This document shows, piece after piece, positions 17,809 to 27,161 of a stretch of DNA of 64,000 bases. The DNA comes from JAVBLW01 sp031553215 (GTDB taxonomy: Bacteria; Bacillota_I; Bacilli_A; Acholeplasmatales; Anaeroplasmataceae): NCBI GenBank assembly GCA_031553215.1, contig JAVBLW010000003.1:207473-271472 (forward strand), written 5' to 3'. The notes below the pieces were generated by a model. It had not been told where the DNA came from. It ran no database searches and worked only from the letters and a program-made list of their open reading frames with translations. Position 1 is the first letter of the stretch. Every line of letters starts with the position of its first letter. A program made the translations under genes and the position numbers.

Positions 17809-20454
17809 TTAAATAGTTTTATTCTTTAATGATTTTCTTTGGATAAATTTTATAATTTCCATAATAGGGATAATAGAAACCGCAATTGCAATTGCAACTA
17901 AATATTCTACAAAATTAATATGTTCAAATCCAAATGCATTTGATAAGAATGGAACATAAACTACCGCAGTAGTAAATACTAATGAAGCAATCATAGAAAG
18001 CCATAAATATTTATTTCTTGTTTCAAGTTTAAATATTGATCCTGTTCTTGATCTCATATTGAATGAATGGAAAATTTCTACTAATGATAATGTCAAGAAA
18101 GCCATTGTCATTCCATCACTACTATTAGCAATTTCCCATACACCTGATTCAATACGGTGACCTATAAAATAGGCTGCTAAAGTAAGAACTGTAATTAAAA
18201 TACCTTGAATCAAGATATCAGTTCCCATGTGATTAGCAAATATTCCATCTTTTGAATCACGAGGTGCTTTTTTAGTACTATCCTTTTCACTTTTTTCCAT
18301 ACCTAAAGCTAGAGCAGGGAAACAGTCAGTAGTTAGATTGATCCATAATAAATGAGCAGGTTTTAAAATTGTAAATCCTAACAAGGTTGCAATAAATATT
18401 GATAATACTTCTGCAAGATTCGATGATAATAAGAATTGAATTGATTTTCTAATATTATCATAAATTCTTCTTCCTTCTCCAACTGCTGAAACAATAGTTG
18501 CAAAATTATCATCAGCCAATACCATATCTGCAACATTTTTTGTTACATCAGTACCAGTAATACCCATACCTACACCAATATCAGCATTTTTTATTGATGG
18601 AGCATCATTAACACCATCACCAGTCATAGCAGTAATTTTCCCAATACTCTTCCAAGCTTTTACAATACGTACTTTATGTTCTGGTTGAACACGCGCATAT
18701 ACTGAATATTTTTCAATATTTTGTTCTAATTCCGCATCACTTAGTTCATTTAAGTCAGATCCAGTTATAGCATGAGTGTTGTTAGTTAAAATACCTAATT
18801 GTTCTGCAATCGCAACTGCTGTATCTTTGTGGTCTCCAGTAATCATTATTACTCTAATACCAGCCTCTTTACATTCAGCTACCGCATCTTTTACTTCAGG
18901 TCGGATTGGGTCTATCATACCAACAAGGCCAATAAAACATAAATCCTCTTCTAAATCAGAAGCCTCAAATGTAGTTGGAGTATATTTACATTTTTTATAT
19001 GCAGCACTTAATACTCTTAATGCCTTTGTAGCCATCCTCTTATTATTAGTTAAGATCATTTCTTTATGTTTATCAGTAATTAAAACTTCTTTTCCATCTT
19101 CTAAAATATATTTACATTTTTTTAAGACTTCATCTAAAGCACCTTTAGTGAATTGAATAACATTTCCATCCTTATCTTTATGAACAGTAGACATCATCTT
19201 ACGCATTGAATCAAATGGTGCCTCTCCAATACGAATGTATTCTTTTTTCAAGTCATTTTTATTTAATTTAAGAGAATTTGCATAATTAACTAAAGCAGCT
19301 TCAGTTGGTTCACCAATAGTTTCGCCATCTACTATCTCTGCATCATTACATAATGCCAATGTAGTCGCTAACAATTTAGTATCTTGACTAAATTGTTCTA
19401 CAACTGTCATTTTATTTTGAGTTAATGTACCTGTTTTATCAGAACAAATTATTTGTGTACATCCTAATGTTTCAACTGCAGTAAGTTTTCTTATAATTGC
19501 ATGTCTTTTTGACATGTTAGTAACACCTATTGAAAGGACAATTGTTACTACCGCTGCTAATCCCTCTGGAATAGCCGCAACAGCTAAGCTTACCGCAACC
19601 ATGAATGTATCTAATATTTGTTCAGCATCTAATGAATTTGCATGTCTTATTAAGTCAATAGCAAAAATTAAAACACAGATTGCAAGTACTAAAATACTTA
19701 ATATTTTACTTAATTGATTTAATTTCTTTTGTAATGGAGTATCTTCGTTTTTAGCTAATGTTAAGGCAGTTGCAATTTTACCCATTTCGGTATTCATTCC
19801 AGTACCTACTACAACAGCTTTACCACGACCATATACTATATTACTTCCCATATAGATCATATTTTTTCGGTCACCTAGTAAAACATCTTTATCTCCCTCT
19901 ACCTTGATTGCTTCTTCAATCTTAGTAACTGGAACAGATTCTCCTGTTAAGGCAGCCTCTTCAACTTTTAATGATGCACACTCTAAAATACGGCAATCGG
20001 CAGGAACAGAGTCTCCAGCTTCAATTAAAACAATGTCACCAGGAACTAAATCTTCACTTTGAATTGTTTGAATTTTATCATCTCTAATTACCTTTGTTGT
20101 AGCCTTAGACATTTCTTGAAGTGCTTCAATGGCTTTTTCAGCTTTGCTTTCTTGATAAACACCTAATACCGCATTAATAATTACTACAACCATTATTATA
20201 ATAACATCAGCAAATGATTCGTCAGCATAAATAGCTGTTGCTAATGAAATTATAGCAGCAATAATAAGAACGATAACCATTGGATCAACTAATTGAAGAA
20301 GGAATTTTTCAATAATTGATTCTTTTTTTCCTGCTTCTAATTTATTTTTACCGTATTTGATTATTCTTTCTTCAATATCTTTTCCTTTTAATCCATGTTC
20401 ACTAGTATTGTTATACTTTAGAACCTCTTCTTTTTCTACTAAATACTCTTTCAT
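17809..20454 (-). CDS. P2-type cation ATPase, likely Mn2+ (or Ca2+) exporter
   Basis: This 881-aa P-type ATPase resembles the PMR1/PacL calcium-manganese branch. It has TGES near residue 170, the TM4 IPEGL with Glu near 297, phosphorylated Asp near 339 in CSDKTGTLT, TGDHKDTA and MTGDGVNDAPS in the hinge, and NLTTDCFPALALG in TM6. About ten membrane segments are seen. It starts 12 bases after the mntP stop, so both are under one Mn2+-sensing riboswitch. From sequence alone it would be called a Ca2+ pump; the shared riboswitch argues for Mn2+ export, as reported for Lactococcus YoaB-type pumps. The substrate choice is inference. Confidence 0.9.
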   Translation of the reverse strand: MKEYLVEKEEVLKYNNTSEHGLKGKDIEERIIKYGKNKLEAGKKESIIEKFLLQLVDPMVIVLIIAAIISLATAIYADESFADVIIIMVVVIINAVLGVYQESKAEKAIEALQEMSKATTKVIRDDKIQTIQSEDLVPGDIVLIEAGDSVPADCRILECASLKVEEAALTGESVPVTKIEEAIKVEGDKDVLLGDRKNMIYMGSNIVYGRGKAVVVGTGMNTEMGKIATALTLAKNEDTPLQKKLNQLSKILSILVLAICVLIFAIDLIRHANSLDAEQILDTFMVAVSLAVAAIPEGLAAVVTIVLSIGVTNMSKRHAIIRKLTAVETLGCTQIICSDKTGTLTQNKMTVVEQFSQDTKLLATTLALCNDAEIVDGETIGEPTEAALVNYANSLKLNKNDLKKEYIRIGEAPFDSMRKMMSTVHKDKDGNVIQFTKGALDEVLKKCKYILEDGKEVLITDKHKEMILTNNKRMATKALRVLSAAYKKCKYTPTTFEASDLEEDLCFIGLVGMIDPIRPEVKDAVAECKEAGIRVIMITGDHKDTAVAIAEQLGILTNNTHAITGSDLNELSDAELEQNIEKYSVYARVQPEHKVRIVKAWKSIGKITAMTGDGVNDAPSIKNADIGVGMGITGTDVTKNVADMVLADDNFATIVSAVGEGRRIYDNIRKSIQFLLSSNLAEVLSIFIATLLGFTILKPAHLLWINLTTDCFPALALGMEKSEKDSTKKAPRDSKDGIFANHMGTDILIQGILITVLTLAAYFIGHRIESGVWEIANSSDGMTMAFLTLSLVEIFHSFNMRSRTGSIFKLETRNKYLWLSMIASLVFTTAVVYVPFLSNAFGFEHINFVEYLVAIAIAVSIIPIMEIIKFIQRKSLKNKTI

Positions 20455-20466
20455 TCTAGAAACCTC

Positions 20467-21036
20467 CTATAAAACGTCAATTAAATATTCTATAAATATC
20501 TTTAGCCCAATTGCTATTAATATGCCTCCACCAAGAAAAAAGGCCTTTTTACTTAACCATGTTCCAAACTTCTTACCAATCACTACAGCTAATATAGTTA
20601 GTAAAAATGTAATCACTGCAATAATTCCGAAAGATAATAACGCAACGGATATTGATTTAGATACAAATAACACCCCAACTGTCAATGCATCAATCGAAGT
20701 CGCAATTGCTTGAAAAACTAATCCTTTAATAGTGAATTTGTTTTCTTCAACTTCATCATCATCATTTTTTACACCATCAATAATCATTTTACCACCAATA
20801 GCACATAACATTACTAATGCTATCCATGGTAGAAATTTTGATATTGCATTAGTAAATACACTACCTGCAAAATATCCAATTGTTGGCATTACTCCTTGGA
20901 ATAATCCAAAAAACAATGCAATTAGAAGAATTCTTCGTTTCTTCATCTTTGGATCAGTAAGTCCATTTGTCATACCTACACAAGCGGCATCCATTGATAA
21001 ACCTACACCTAGAAAAACTGTTTCAATAATATTCAT
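20467..21036 (-). CDS. mntP: manganese efflux pump MntP
   Basis: This 189-aa DUF204/MntP membrane protein has six predicted spans in two repeats. They carry the conserved acidic positions in GVGLSMDAACVGM near residue 15 and IATSIDALTVGV near residue 115. MntP exports Mn2+ to prevent toxicity. The gene directly follows a yybP-ykoY riboswitch and precedes the P-type ATPase. Confidence 0.95.
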   Translation of the reverse strand: MNIIETVFLGVGLSMDAACVGMTNGLTDPKMKKRRILLIALFFGLFQGVMPTIGYFAGSVFTNAISKFLPWIALVMLCAIGGKMIIDGVKNDDDEVEENKFTIKGLVFQAIATSIDALTVGVLFVSKSISVALLSFGIIAVITFLLTILAVVIGKKFGTWLSKKAFFLGGGILIAIGLKIFIEYLIDVL

Positions 21037-21057
21037 TTTATACCTCTCACAACATCT

Positions 21058-21232
21058 AATAAAAAAACCAAGTATAGCTAACTACTACACTTGGTCAATG
21101 ACAAATTATAAAGTCATGTATAGCCGTTGCTGTACATGAGTCTCATTATTTAAGGCAAGCCAGGCCGAAACGACCAGGATGTTGACTTTGCCACGTAAAA
21201 TACGCAAATTACTCCCTCACGAGGTATTTTTA
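21058..21232 (-). ncRNA. yybP-ykoY Mn2+ riboswitch with terminator
   Basis: On the minus strand the leader holds GAGGGAGTAATTTG, a GGCAAAGTC...GGCTTGCC pairing arm, and a TGAGACTCATG...CATG region. These are conserved parts of the yybP-ykoY aptamer. The expression platform is an ACCAAGTGTAG/CTATACTTGGT hairpin with seven T residues (21061-21095). Mn2+ binding relieves termination in this class, allowing efflux genes to be expressed. Confidence 0.9.
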
Positions 21233-21242
21233 TTTCCCTTAT

Positions 21243-21271
21243 ATAATAAACCAACTTACATTTTTTGTCAA
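21243..21271 (-). promoter_or_regulatory. sigma-A promoter of the Mn2+ riboswitch operon
   Basis: TTGACA (21266-21271), 17-base spacer, TATTAT (21243-21248) on the minus strand, just upstream of the aptamer. Confidence 0.8.
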
Positions 21272-21277
21272 GTTTTT

Positions 21278-22234
21278 TTATCTTATAAAATTAAAAAGTA
21301 ATATTCCTAAAAAACAAAATATTATGCTAACTCCATAAAAAATCATTATAACCATAGTTTCACTTATTTTACTTAATTCCATATGATGATGTAAAGGAGC
21401 CATTTTAAAGATTCTTTTTCCCTTTGTAAGCTTAAAATATGTTACTTGAATGATGACACTTAATGTTTCTATCACAAAGACACCGCCTAATAAAAGAATC
21501 ATTAGTTCTTGTTTCAAAAGTATAGAGATACTTGCTAAAGCAGCACCAATTGCAAGCGATCCGGTATCTCCCATAAATAACTTAGCTTTTGGTAAATTAT
21601 AATATAAAAATCCTAAAAGTGCACCAATAAAAGCACATATAAATATAGACACTTCTTTTTCTCCAAGTTCTAAAGCCATATATAAGAATCCTATTAGTGC
21701 TATAACAGTCACACCACCACATAAACCATCGACACCATCAGTGATATTACATGCATTACTACTACTTATCAGCATTAATAAAATTAATATTCCATACAGC
21801 CATTTCAGTTCTAAATAATATCCAAATAAATTAACCTTTGTTGATAATCCCATTTTCAAATAAAGAATAAAACATATCGTTGCAATAATGATTTGTAAAA
21901 ATAGTTTCATTCCTGCTTTTATTCCCTCATTATTCTTTTTAACAACGATTAAATAATCGTCTACAAATCCTAATATGAAAAAGCTTAAAAATGGTAGTAT
22001 TAAGAAAGCTGTTTTCTTAAAATCTATATCTCTTATTTGGAAAAGATAAACAACTATTGTAGTTATTACAAATACTATTCCACCCATTGTTATAGTACCA
22101 TTCTTCTTTTTATGAGACGCAGGTCCTAATTCTCGTTCTGTTTGTTGCAATTTTTTTGCGTATTTTATATAAAAGTAATAAAAAATTAATGATATAGCAA
22201 ATGCTATTAATATTGAAAAAAATAATTGCTTCAT
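21278..22234 (-). CDS. mraY: phospho-N-acetylmuramoyl-pentapeptide-transferase
   Basis: This 318-aa membrane enzyme transfers phospho-MurNAc-pentapeptide to undecaprenyl phosphate, forming lipid I. It has about ten spans and the family motifs GFVDDYL, NITDGVDGLCGG, FMGDTGSLAIGAAL and APLHHHMELS. The ATG at 22232-22234 is chosen because GGAGGA just before it lies inside the last codons of murE. An in-frame ATG four codons earlier is that same Shine-Dalgarno region. Translation is probably coupled to murE. Confidence 0.96.
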   Translation of the reverse strand: MKQLFFSILIAFAISLIFYYFYIKYAKKLQQTERELGPASHKKKNGTITMGGIVFVITTIVVYLFQIRDIDFKKTAFLILPFLSFFILGFVDDYLIVVKKNNEGIKAGMKLFLQIIIATICFILYLKMGLSTKVNLFGYYLELKWLYGILILLMLISSSNACNITDGVDGLCGGVTVIALIGFLYMALELGEKEVSIFICAFIGALLGFLYYNLPKAKLFMGDTGSLAIGAALASISILLKQELMILLLGGVFVIETLSVIIQVTYFKLTKGKRIFKMAPLHHHMELSKISETMVIMIFYGVSIIFCFLGILLFNFIR

Positions 22235-22235
22235 A

Positions 22236-23678
22236 TTATCCTCCAATTATATCTTTTACCGCTTCAATATCACTATACTTAATTACTTCATTTTCTTTAA
22301 TTTGAACCTTCTCAACACCTTTTCCTAATATCAATATTACATCATTTGAACTACTTTTATCATATGCAAGCTTAATTGCTTTATATCTATCTAGACAAAC
22401 GTAATGTTCCTTCTTTATTCCCTCTTCAATATCATTTATAATCTTTTGTTCATCCTCAAATCTAGGATTGTCATTAGTTAAAACTATATTATCAGCACAC
22501 TCATCTAAAATGCTACCAATCATACTTCTTTTACTAGAATCCCTGTTTCCTCCACATCCCATTACAACCCAGGTATTTTTAAATCCCATATTTTTAATAC
22601 TATCTAATACCTGTTTTACGCCATCTGGGGTATGTGCATAATCAACAATTAATGTTTTATTTTCTGATCTAAATACTTCCATTCTTCCAGGAATTTTTCT
22701 GAAAATAGTTAAATAATATAGGATATCATTTATTTCGTATCCCAGATTATAAACTAAGGCTACAAAAGCCAAAATATTATATACGTTAAATTTTCCAACT
22801 AAATTTGTACTTGCCTCATAATAAGAATTTCCTATTCTTATAGAAAAGGACATTTTATCAATTTTATATGAAATATTCTCAGCCGTTATCTTTGCTCTAT
22901 CTAGCCCATAACTAATAACTTTGCATTCAGAAATCCTATTAAATAAATCAAATGATTTATCATCTTTATTTAATATTACAAAATTTTTATTATCGTTTTT
23001 AATTTTAGAAAATATTATTCCTTTTGTATATAAATAGCTACTTATATCTTTATGGTAATCTAAATGATCTACAGTAAGATTAGTCATTATTAGCTGATTA
23101 AATTTTATACCATATACTCTTAATTCTTCTATCGCAATACTAGAAACTTCCATAATCAAGTACTTTATTTTTTCCTTAATACATTTTTCAATACAATTAT
23201 ATATAACATCAATATCAGGAGTTGTATTAATAGAATTATTTAATTTATCACCATAATATATTCCATTTGTACCTATTAACATACTCGGAATACTTTTATA
23301 TGAAAAGAAATTATGAATTAAAGTGGTTATTGATGTTTTTCCATTTGTCCCCGTAACACCAATTATATTTACTTTTTTTTGCAAACGCTCATATATTACT
23401 TCTAATAATTGAGAATATATTTTTTTACTATTCTCAACACGAAAATAATAGATATTAGGATTATTCTTAATAATATCATTTTGATATATTATTACACTCG
23501 CTCCCTTATCTATTGCTTCATTTACATAGTCATGTCCATCATGATTTTGACCTTTAATACATACAAATATATCATTTATCACAACTTTTCTACTATCACA
23601 TACAACTGCATTAATCTTAATATCCTTTTTATAACAATTATTTATATTAACTTTTTTTAATAGTTTAAATAGTCTCAC
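22236..23678 (-). CDS. murE: UDP-MurNAc-tripeptide synthetase MurE
   Basis: This 480-aa Mur ligase adds the third stem-peptide residue. It has VCDSRKVVINDIFVCIKG in the first domain, the P-loop GVTGTNGKTS near residue 110, TTPD, MEVSS, NLTVDHLDYH and VVMGCGGNRD. A DNPR motif (LTNDNPRFEDE) is diagnostic of meso-diaminopimelate-adding enzymes rather than Lys-adding ones. The start is taken as GTG at 23676-23678 just after GGTGAT; the ATG four codons upstream overlaps that site. murE and mraY form a two-gene unit. Confidence 0.92.
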   Translation of the reverse strand: MRLFKLLKKVNINNCYKKDIKINAVVCDSRKVVINDIFVCIKGQNHDGHDYVNEAIDKGASVIIYQNDIIKNNPNIYYFRVENSKKIYSQLLEVIYERLQKKVNIIGVTGTNGKTSITTLIHNFFSYKSIPSMLIGTNGIYYGDKLNNSINTTPDIDVIYNCIEKCIKEKIKYLIMEVSSIAIEELRVYGIKFNQLIMTNLTVDHLDYHKDISSYLYTKGIIFSKIKNDNKNFVILNKDDKSFDLFNRISECKVISYGLDRAKITAENISYKIDKMSFSIRIGNSYYEASTNLVGKFNVYNILAFVALVYNLGYEINDILYYLTIFRKIPGRMEVFRSENKTLIVDYAHTPDGVKQVLDSIKNMGFKNTWVVMGCGGNRDSSKRSMIGSILDECADNIVLTNDNPRFEDEQKIINDIEEGIKKEHYVCLDRYKAIKLAYDKSSSNDVILILGKGVEKVQIKENEVIKYSDIEAVKDIIGG

Positions 23679-23879
23679 ACAATCACCCATATAACTATAT
23701 GCGCTTGTCTATTTTCATATTCTTTAAAACGAATTAATCTCACATTATGATAAATTATTCATTTTTTTCACATATTTTATGTTCATAGTGATATTTTTAC
23801 TATAAATTAAATATAATTAATTAGTAAAAAATGCACTTATCATAATTTTATGATATAATTTATATGGAGGTGTTGCATT

Positions 23880-24701
23880 ATGAAATTTAATATAATAGCT
23901 GACAGTTCATGTGACTTGTCTAATGATTATATAACTGAAGATAACATAAGACTTAGTATTATCCCTTTAACTATTAATGTCGGTGAAAAATCATTTATTG
24001 ACAATGAAAACTTAGATATTACTGAAATGTTAACTGAGATGCATAATTACTCAAGCAAGTCTACTTCTTCTTGTCCGGCTCCTGGTTTATTTATGGAAGC
24101 TTACGAAGATGCTGATTATTCTTTTGTTGTTACTATTTCAAAGAAACTATCAGGAACATATAATTCTGCATTATTAACTGCTAAAGATAATAGCAATATT
24201 CATGTTATTGATTCTAAAGCTACTTCAGGTAGTATGATATTAATAATTGATGAATTAGTAAGATTAATAAAAACAGGAAAATCATTTGAAGAGATTAAAA
24301 CAGAAATTGATGCTTACGTAGAAAATATTACTTTATTCTTTGTACTAGATAAATTTGAAAATCTAGTAAAAAATGGAAGAATGGGTAAATTAACTAGTTT
24401 ATTCGCAACCATTTTAAGAATTAAACCTTTATGTGAAGCCAACGAAGGTGAAATCAAAATTAAGGAAAAACCAAGAACAAGAATGGCTGCCCTAAAAAGA
24501 TTGGTTGACAATATCAAAGAAAAATGTACTGACATCAAAAATCGTGTTTGTATTATTTCTCATTGTTTCTGTAAAAATGATGCTGATGAGTTAAAAGTAA
24601 TGATTGAAAATGAATACGATTTTAAAGAAATTAGAGTAATTGAAACTAGGGGATTATGTTCATTCTATGCACTTGAAGGCGGACTTCTAGTTGCTTTCTA
24701 A
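23880..24701 (+). CDS. DegV family fatty-acid-binding protein (copy 2)
   Basis: This 273-aa DegV-fold protein has NIIADSSCDLS at the start, IIPLTINVGEKSFID, TSSCPAPGLF, TISKKLSGTYNSA, IHVIDSKATSGS, and FVLDKFENLVKNGRMGKLTSLFATILRIKPL. It probably binds fatty acids. It differs clearly from copy 1 at 16.8 kb, for example in the Cys-Pro-Ala-Pro loop. The start follows GGAGGTG, with a TATAAT -10 box at 23854-23859. It is a single-gene unit ending in a bidirectional terminator. Confidence 0.9.
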   Translation: MKFNIIADSSCDLSNDYITEDNIRLSIIPLTINVGEKSFIDNENLDITEMLTEMHNYSSKSTSSCPAPGLFMEAYEDADYSFVVTISKKLSGTYNSALLTAKDNSNIHVIDSKATSGSMILIIDELVRLIKTGKSFEEIKTEIDAYVENITLFFVLDKFENLVKNGRMGKLTSLFATILRIKPLCEANEGEIKIKEKPRTRMAALKRLVDNIKEKCTDIKNRVCIISHCFCKNDADELKVMIENEYDFKEIRVIETRGLCSFYALEGGLLVAF

Positions 24702-24702
24702 C

Positions 24703-24741
24703 AAAAAAAGAAATTAATTTTTGAAATTAATTTCTTTTTTT
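24703..24741. terminator. bidirectional terminator
   Basis: An A-run plus GAAATTAATTT pairs with AAATTAATTTC plus a T-run across a three-base loop. It separates the convergent DegV and DUF815 genes. Confidence 0.88.
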
Positions 24742-24746
24742 ATTGC

Positions 24747-25964
24747 CTAAATATCTTTTCCACCACTTGCAATAAATTTAACAAATTGCTCAGCAGTTCT
24801 ACCAGAAAGATTACCATACTTAATTTCCCATTGAGAAGCTTTATACATTAATTCACTTTCTTCCATAATAATATTATGTTTTTTTGCTAATACAGAAACA
24901 ATTTGCTTAAACTCCTTATTATCAGGAGACATAAATAATACCTGCAAACCAAACCTAGCCGCTAATGAAAGTTTCTCAGCTTTTGTTTCATTACGATGTA
25001 AATCATCCATAATTCCACCATTATCAGCCATAGTTTCTTTTATTAAATGTCTTCTATTCGAAGTTGCATAAACTAGTACATTCTTCGGTTTATTTTCAAG
25101 TCCACCTTCAATAATTGATTTCAAATGCTTATATTCCACCTCGTGCTCTTCAAAAGATAAATCATCCATATATATAATAAATGAATAATGACGTTTCTTT
25201 AATTCAGCAATTAGATTAGCAACATCACTCATTTGATGCTTATAGACTTCAATCATTCTTAACCCTTGAGGATAGAACATATTTAATGCGGCTTTAATTG
25301 ATGTAGACTTACCAGTACCACTATCTCCATAAAGTAGGGCATTATTAGCTTCTTTTCCAGTTACAAATGACAAAGTATTTTGGATAACTCTTTCTTTTTG
25401 CCATGTATAACCGACTAAATCATCAAAAGAAACTTTTAATACATTTTTGATTGGAATTAAACTACCTTCATCACTTATCCTAAATGCTTTATGAAAGCCT
25501 AAGTCTCCAACTCCATTTTTTTGATAGAATTTTTTTAATATTTCAAACATCTCTTTTTCATTGTTTGAATAATATAATTCTCTTGCCAGATTATAAATTA
25601 AATTTACTATATCAATATCATAATGAGTATAATTAGATCTTTCAATATTGAAATTCATAATATAATTTGCCATATCTTTATTTATTTCTGATAAATCCAA
25701 ATGAATCAATTCATTAATAATTTTTAGATCATTCATTACGATATTAGTATCACCTAAAATATCGCCATTATTTTCGCATGATAAAGAAAACAAGTTTTCA
25801 TTATATGCTAACTCGTAAGCAATATACATACTCCATAAATTTCCAACAAATCCATGTTCATATCCAAAACTTATTAAATCAACCAGTGCCTTTTCATCTT
25901 TTTTTAAAATATTTTCAAATAATTCTTTATTTTTAAAATTTTTATAAACAAATAATGTTTGCAT
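24747..25964 (-). CDS. DUF815-family AAA+ ATPase
   Basis: The roughly 200-residue amino-terminal region has no recognised motif. The AAA core starts with FDDLVGYTWQKERVIQNT near residue 185. It carries a Walker A ALLYGDSGTGKST, a Walker B-like FIIYMDDLSFE, a sensor-like VLVYATSNRRHLIKE, and LSLAARFGLQVLF. These match the DUF815 ATPases, whose function is unestablished. No partner gene overlaps it. Length (405 aa) is usual for the family. Confidence 0.88.
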   Translation of the reverse strand: MQTLFVYKNFKNKELFENILKKDEKALVDLISFGYEHGFVGNLWSMYIAYELAYNENLFSLSCENNGDILGDTNIVMNDLKIINELIHLDLSEINKDMANYIMNFNIERSNYTHYDIDIVNLIYNLARELYYSNNEKEMFEILKKFYQKNGVGDLGFHKAFRISDEGSLIPIKNVLKVSFDDLVGYTWQKERVIQNTLSFVTGKEANNALLYGDSGTGKSTSIKAALNMFYPQGLRMIEVYKHQMSDVANLIAELKKRHYSFIIYMDDLSFEEHEVEYKHLKSIIEGGLENKPKNVLVYATSNRRHLIKETMADNGGIMDDLHRNETKAEKLSLAARFGLQVLFMSPDNKEFKQIVSVLAKKHNIIMEESELMYKASQWEIKYGNLSGRTAEQFVKFIASGGKDI

Positions 25965-26023
25965 AATAATCCCTACTTCTTTTTAATATCTATATTATAC
26001 AAAATATTTTATGTTTTTCATAC

Positions 26024-26926
26024 TCATATTAATAAAAACATTAAAAAAAACATTATTCCACTAACAGCTGATATTATTATTTTGAAAATAAAAAAAGATA
26101 AATATTTCATATTCTCATTAATTGATAATATTTGAAAATGAATACTAATACCGCCAAATGAAAGAAATATACTAGACAATAATCCTTTCATAATAATCGA
26201 CATATCAACATTCATCAATTTATTTGTTCCAGATAAAACTTCCAACAATGATGAAACTACTATATTTACGTTAGTAGGAAAATAAAAAAGTTCATTTAAT
26301 ATTGCAAAAAAAACATTAAATATTACTATTACCCCTAGAATATTTAAAATAACTACCATATTTTTTGATATCGACCCTACAAATTCCTTCGGATAGTTAG
26401 TTTTTTCTATTTTATTCATTTGGATTACTTCTCTTTTTTGATATTTAAAATGATAAATATACATTACAACGAAACTACTAAGATAATGACAAAAAATAAA
26501 AATTATACTTAAGCTGATCTTATTAAATAGCGTTGAAACAAATATTATCAAAAACATTGGTGACATAAAACTAGTAAATTTCAATAAATATTCAGCTTCT
26601 ATATTATCTATTTCAGAATCATTTAAGGCATTCTTAACCATTCTACTTCCACCAGGGTTCCCTACTAACAAACTCATCAGTATAATAAAAACAGATTTTT
26701 CATAATTAATATGAAATACATTTCTAAAAAATTTAAACAACTTTTTAGAGATATATTTACTTAAATCACTTTTCGATATTAAGTCCGTTATTATAAAAGA
26801 AAAAAACATCGTTGGAAAAATTATTGAACTCCACAAAGTAAGGGATTCTATTGAAACAGTAAGAACAATATCTTTATATAACAAAGATAAATAAAAAAGA
26901 AACAACAATATAAATGATATGAGCAT
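26024..26926 (-). CDS. YlbJ-like nucleoside-recognition-domain membrane protein
   Basis: This 300-aa protein has about eight hydrophobic spans. The segments SSIIFPTMFFSFIITDLI, LLVGNPGGSRMVKNAL and EYLLKFTSFMSPMFLIIF resemble the Gate/nucleoside-recognition fold of the sporulation protein YlbJ. Its transported substrate is unknown. The start codon lies in the right arm of a 13-bp inverted repeat with the GGTGAT site in the loop. No other sporulation gene is recognised in the window, so a sporulation role is only suggested by homology. Confidence 0.65.
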   Translation of the reverse strand: MLISFILLFLFYLSLLYKDIVLTVSIESLTLWSSIIFPTMFFSFIITDLISKSDLSKYISKKLFKFFRNVFHINYEKSVFIILMSLLVGNPGGSRMVKNALNDSEIDNIEAEYLLKFTSFMSPMFLIIFVSTLFNKISLSIIFIFCHYLSSFVVMYIYHFKYQKREVIQMNKIEKTNYPKEFVGSISKNMVVILNILGVIVIFNVFFAILNELFYFPTNVNIVVSSLLEVLSGTNKLMNVDMSIIMKGLLSSIFLSFGGISIHFQILSINENMKYLSFFIFKIIISAVSGIMFFLMFLLI

Positions 26927-26952
26927 ATAATCACCACTAATTATATGCTCAT
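26919..26952. promoter_or_regulatory. inverted repeat enclosing the ribosome binding site of the YlbJ-like gene
   Basis: ATGAGCATATAAT (26919-26931) and ATTATATGCTCAT (26940-26952) are perfect 13-base arms around an 8-base loop. On the minus-strand mRNA the loop holds GGTG and the downstream arm holds the start codon, so folding could limit translation. It could also be a DNA operator. Confidence 0.55.
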
Positions 26953-27108
26953 CTTTTATACATTATTTATAAAAAACTGGGTTTTATAATTTAATAGTAC
27001 GATAGATATCCCTTCAATTAAAGGTATAGTATCTATAAATTATTATAATAATATTTAAAAAATACACAACTATTTAAGGAAAATCGAACTTGGTAAAAAT
27101 ATAATGAA

Positions 27109-27137
27109 AAATGATATTCATCAAAGAATATCATTTA
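27109..27137 (-). terminator. hairpin after ilvE
   Basis: AAATGATATTC and GAATATCATTT form an 11-bp stem downstream of ilvE; the minus-strand side continues TTCATTATATTTTT, a weak T-tract. Between here and the YlbJ-like gene (26953-27108) I see only A+T-rich DNA with a short imperfect hairpin near 27002-27038. Confidence 0.6.
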
Positions 27138-27161
27138 TATATACATTTTTGTATTATTATT

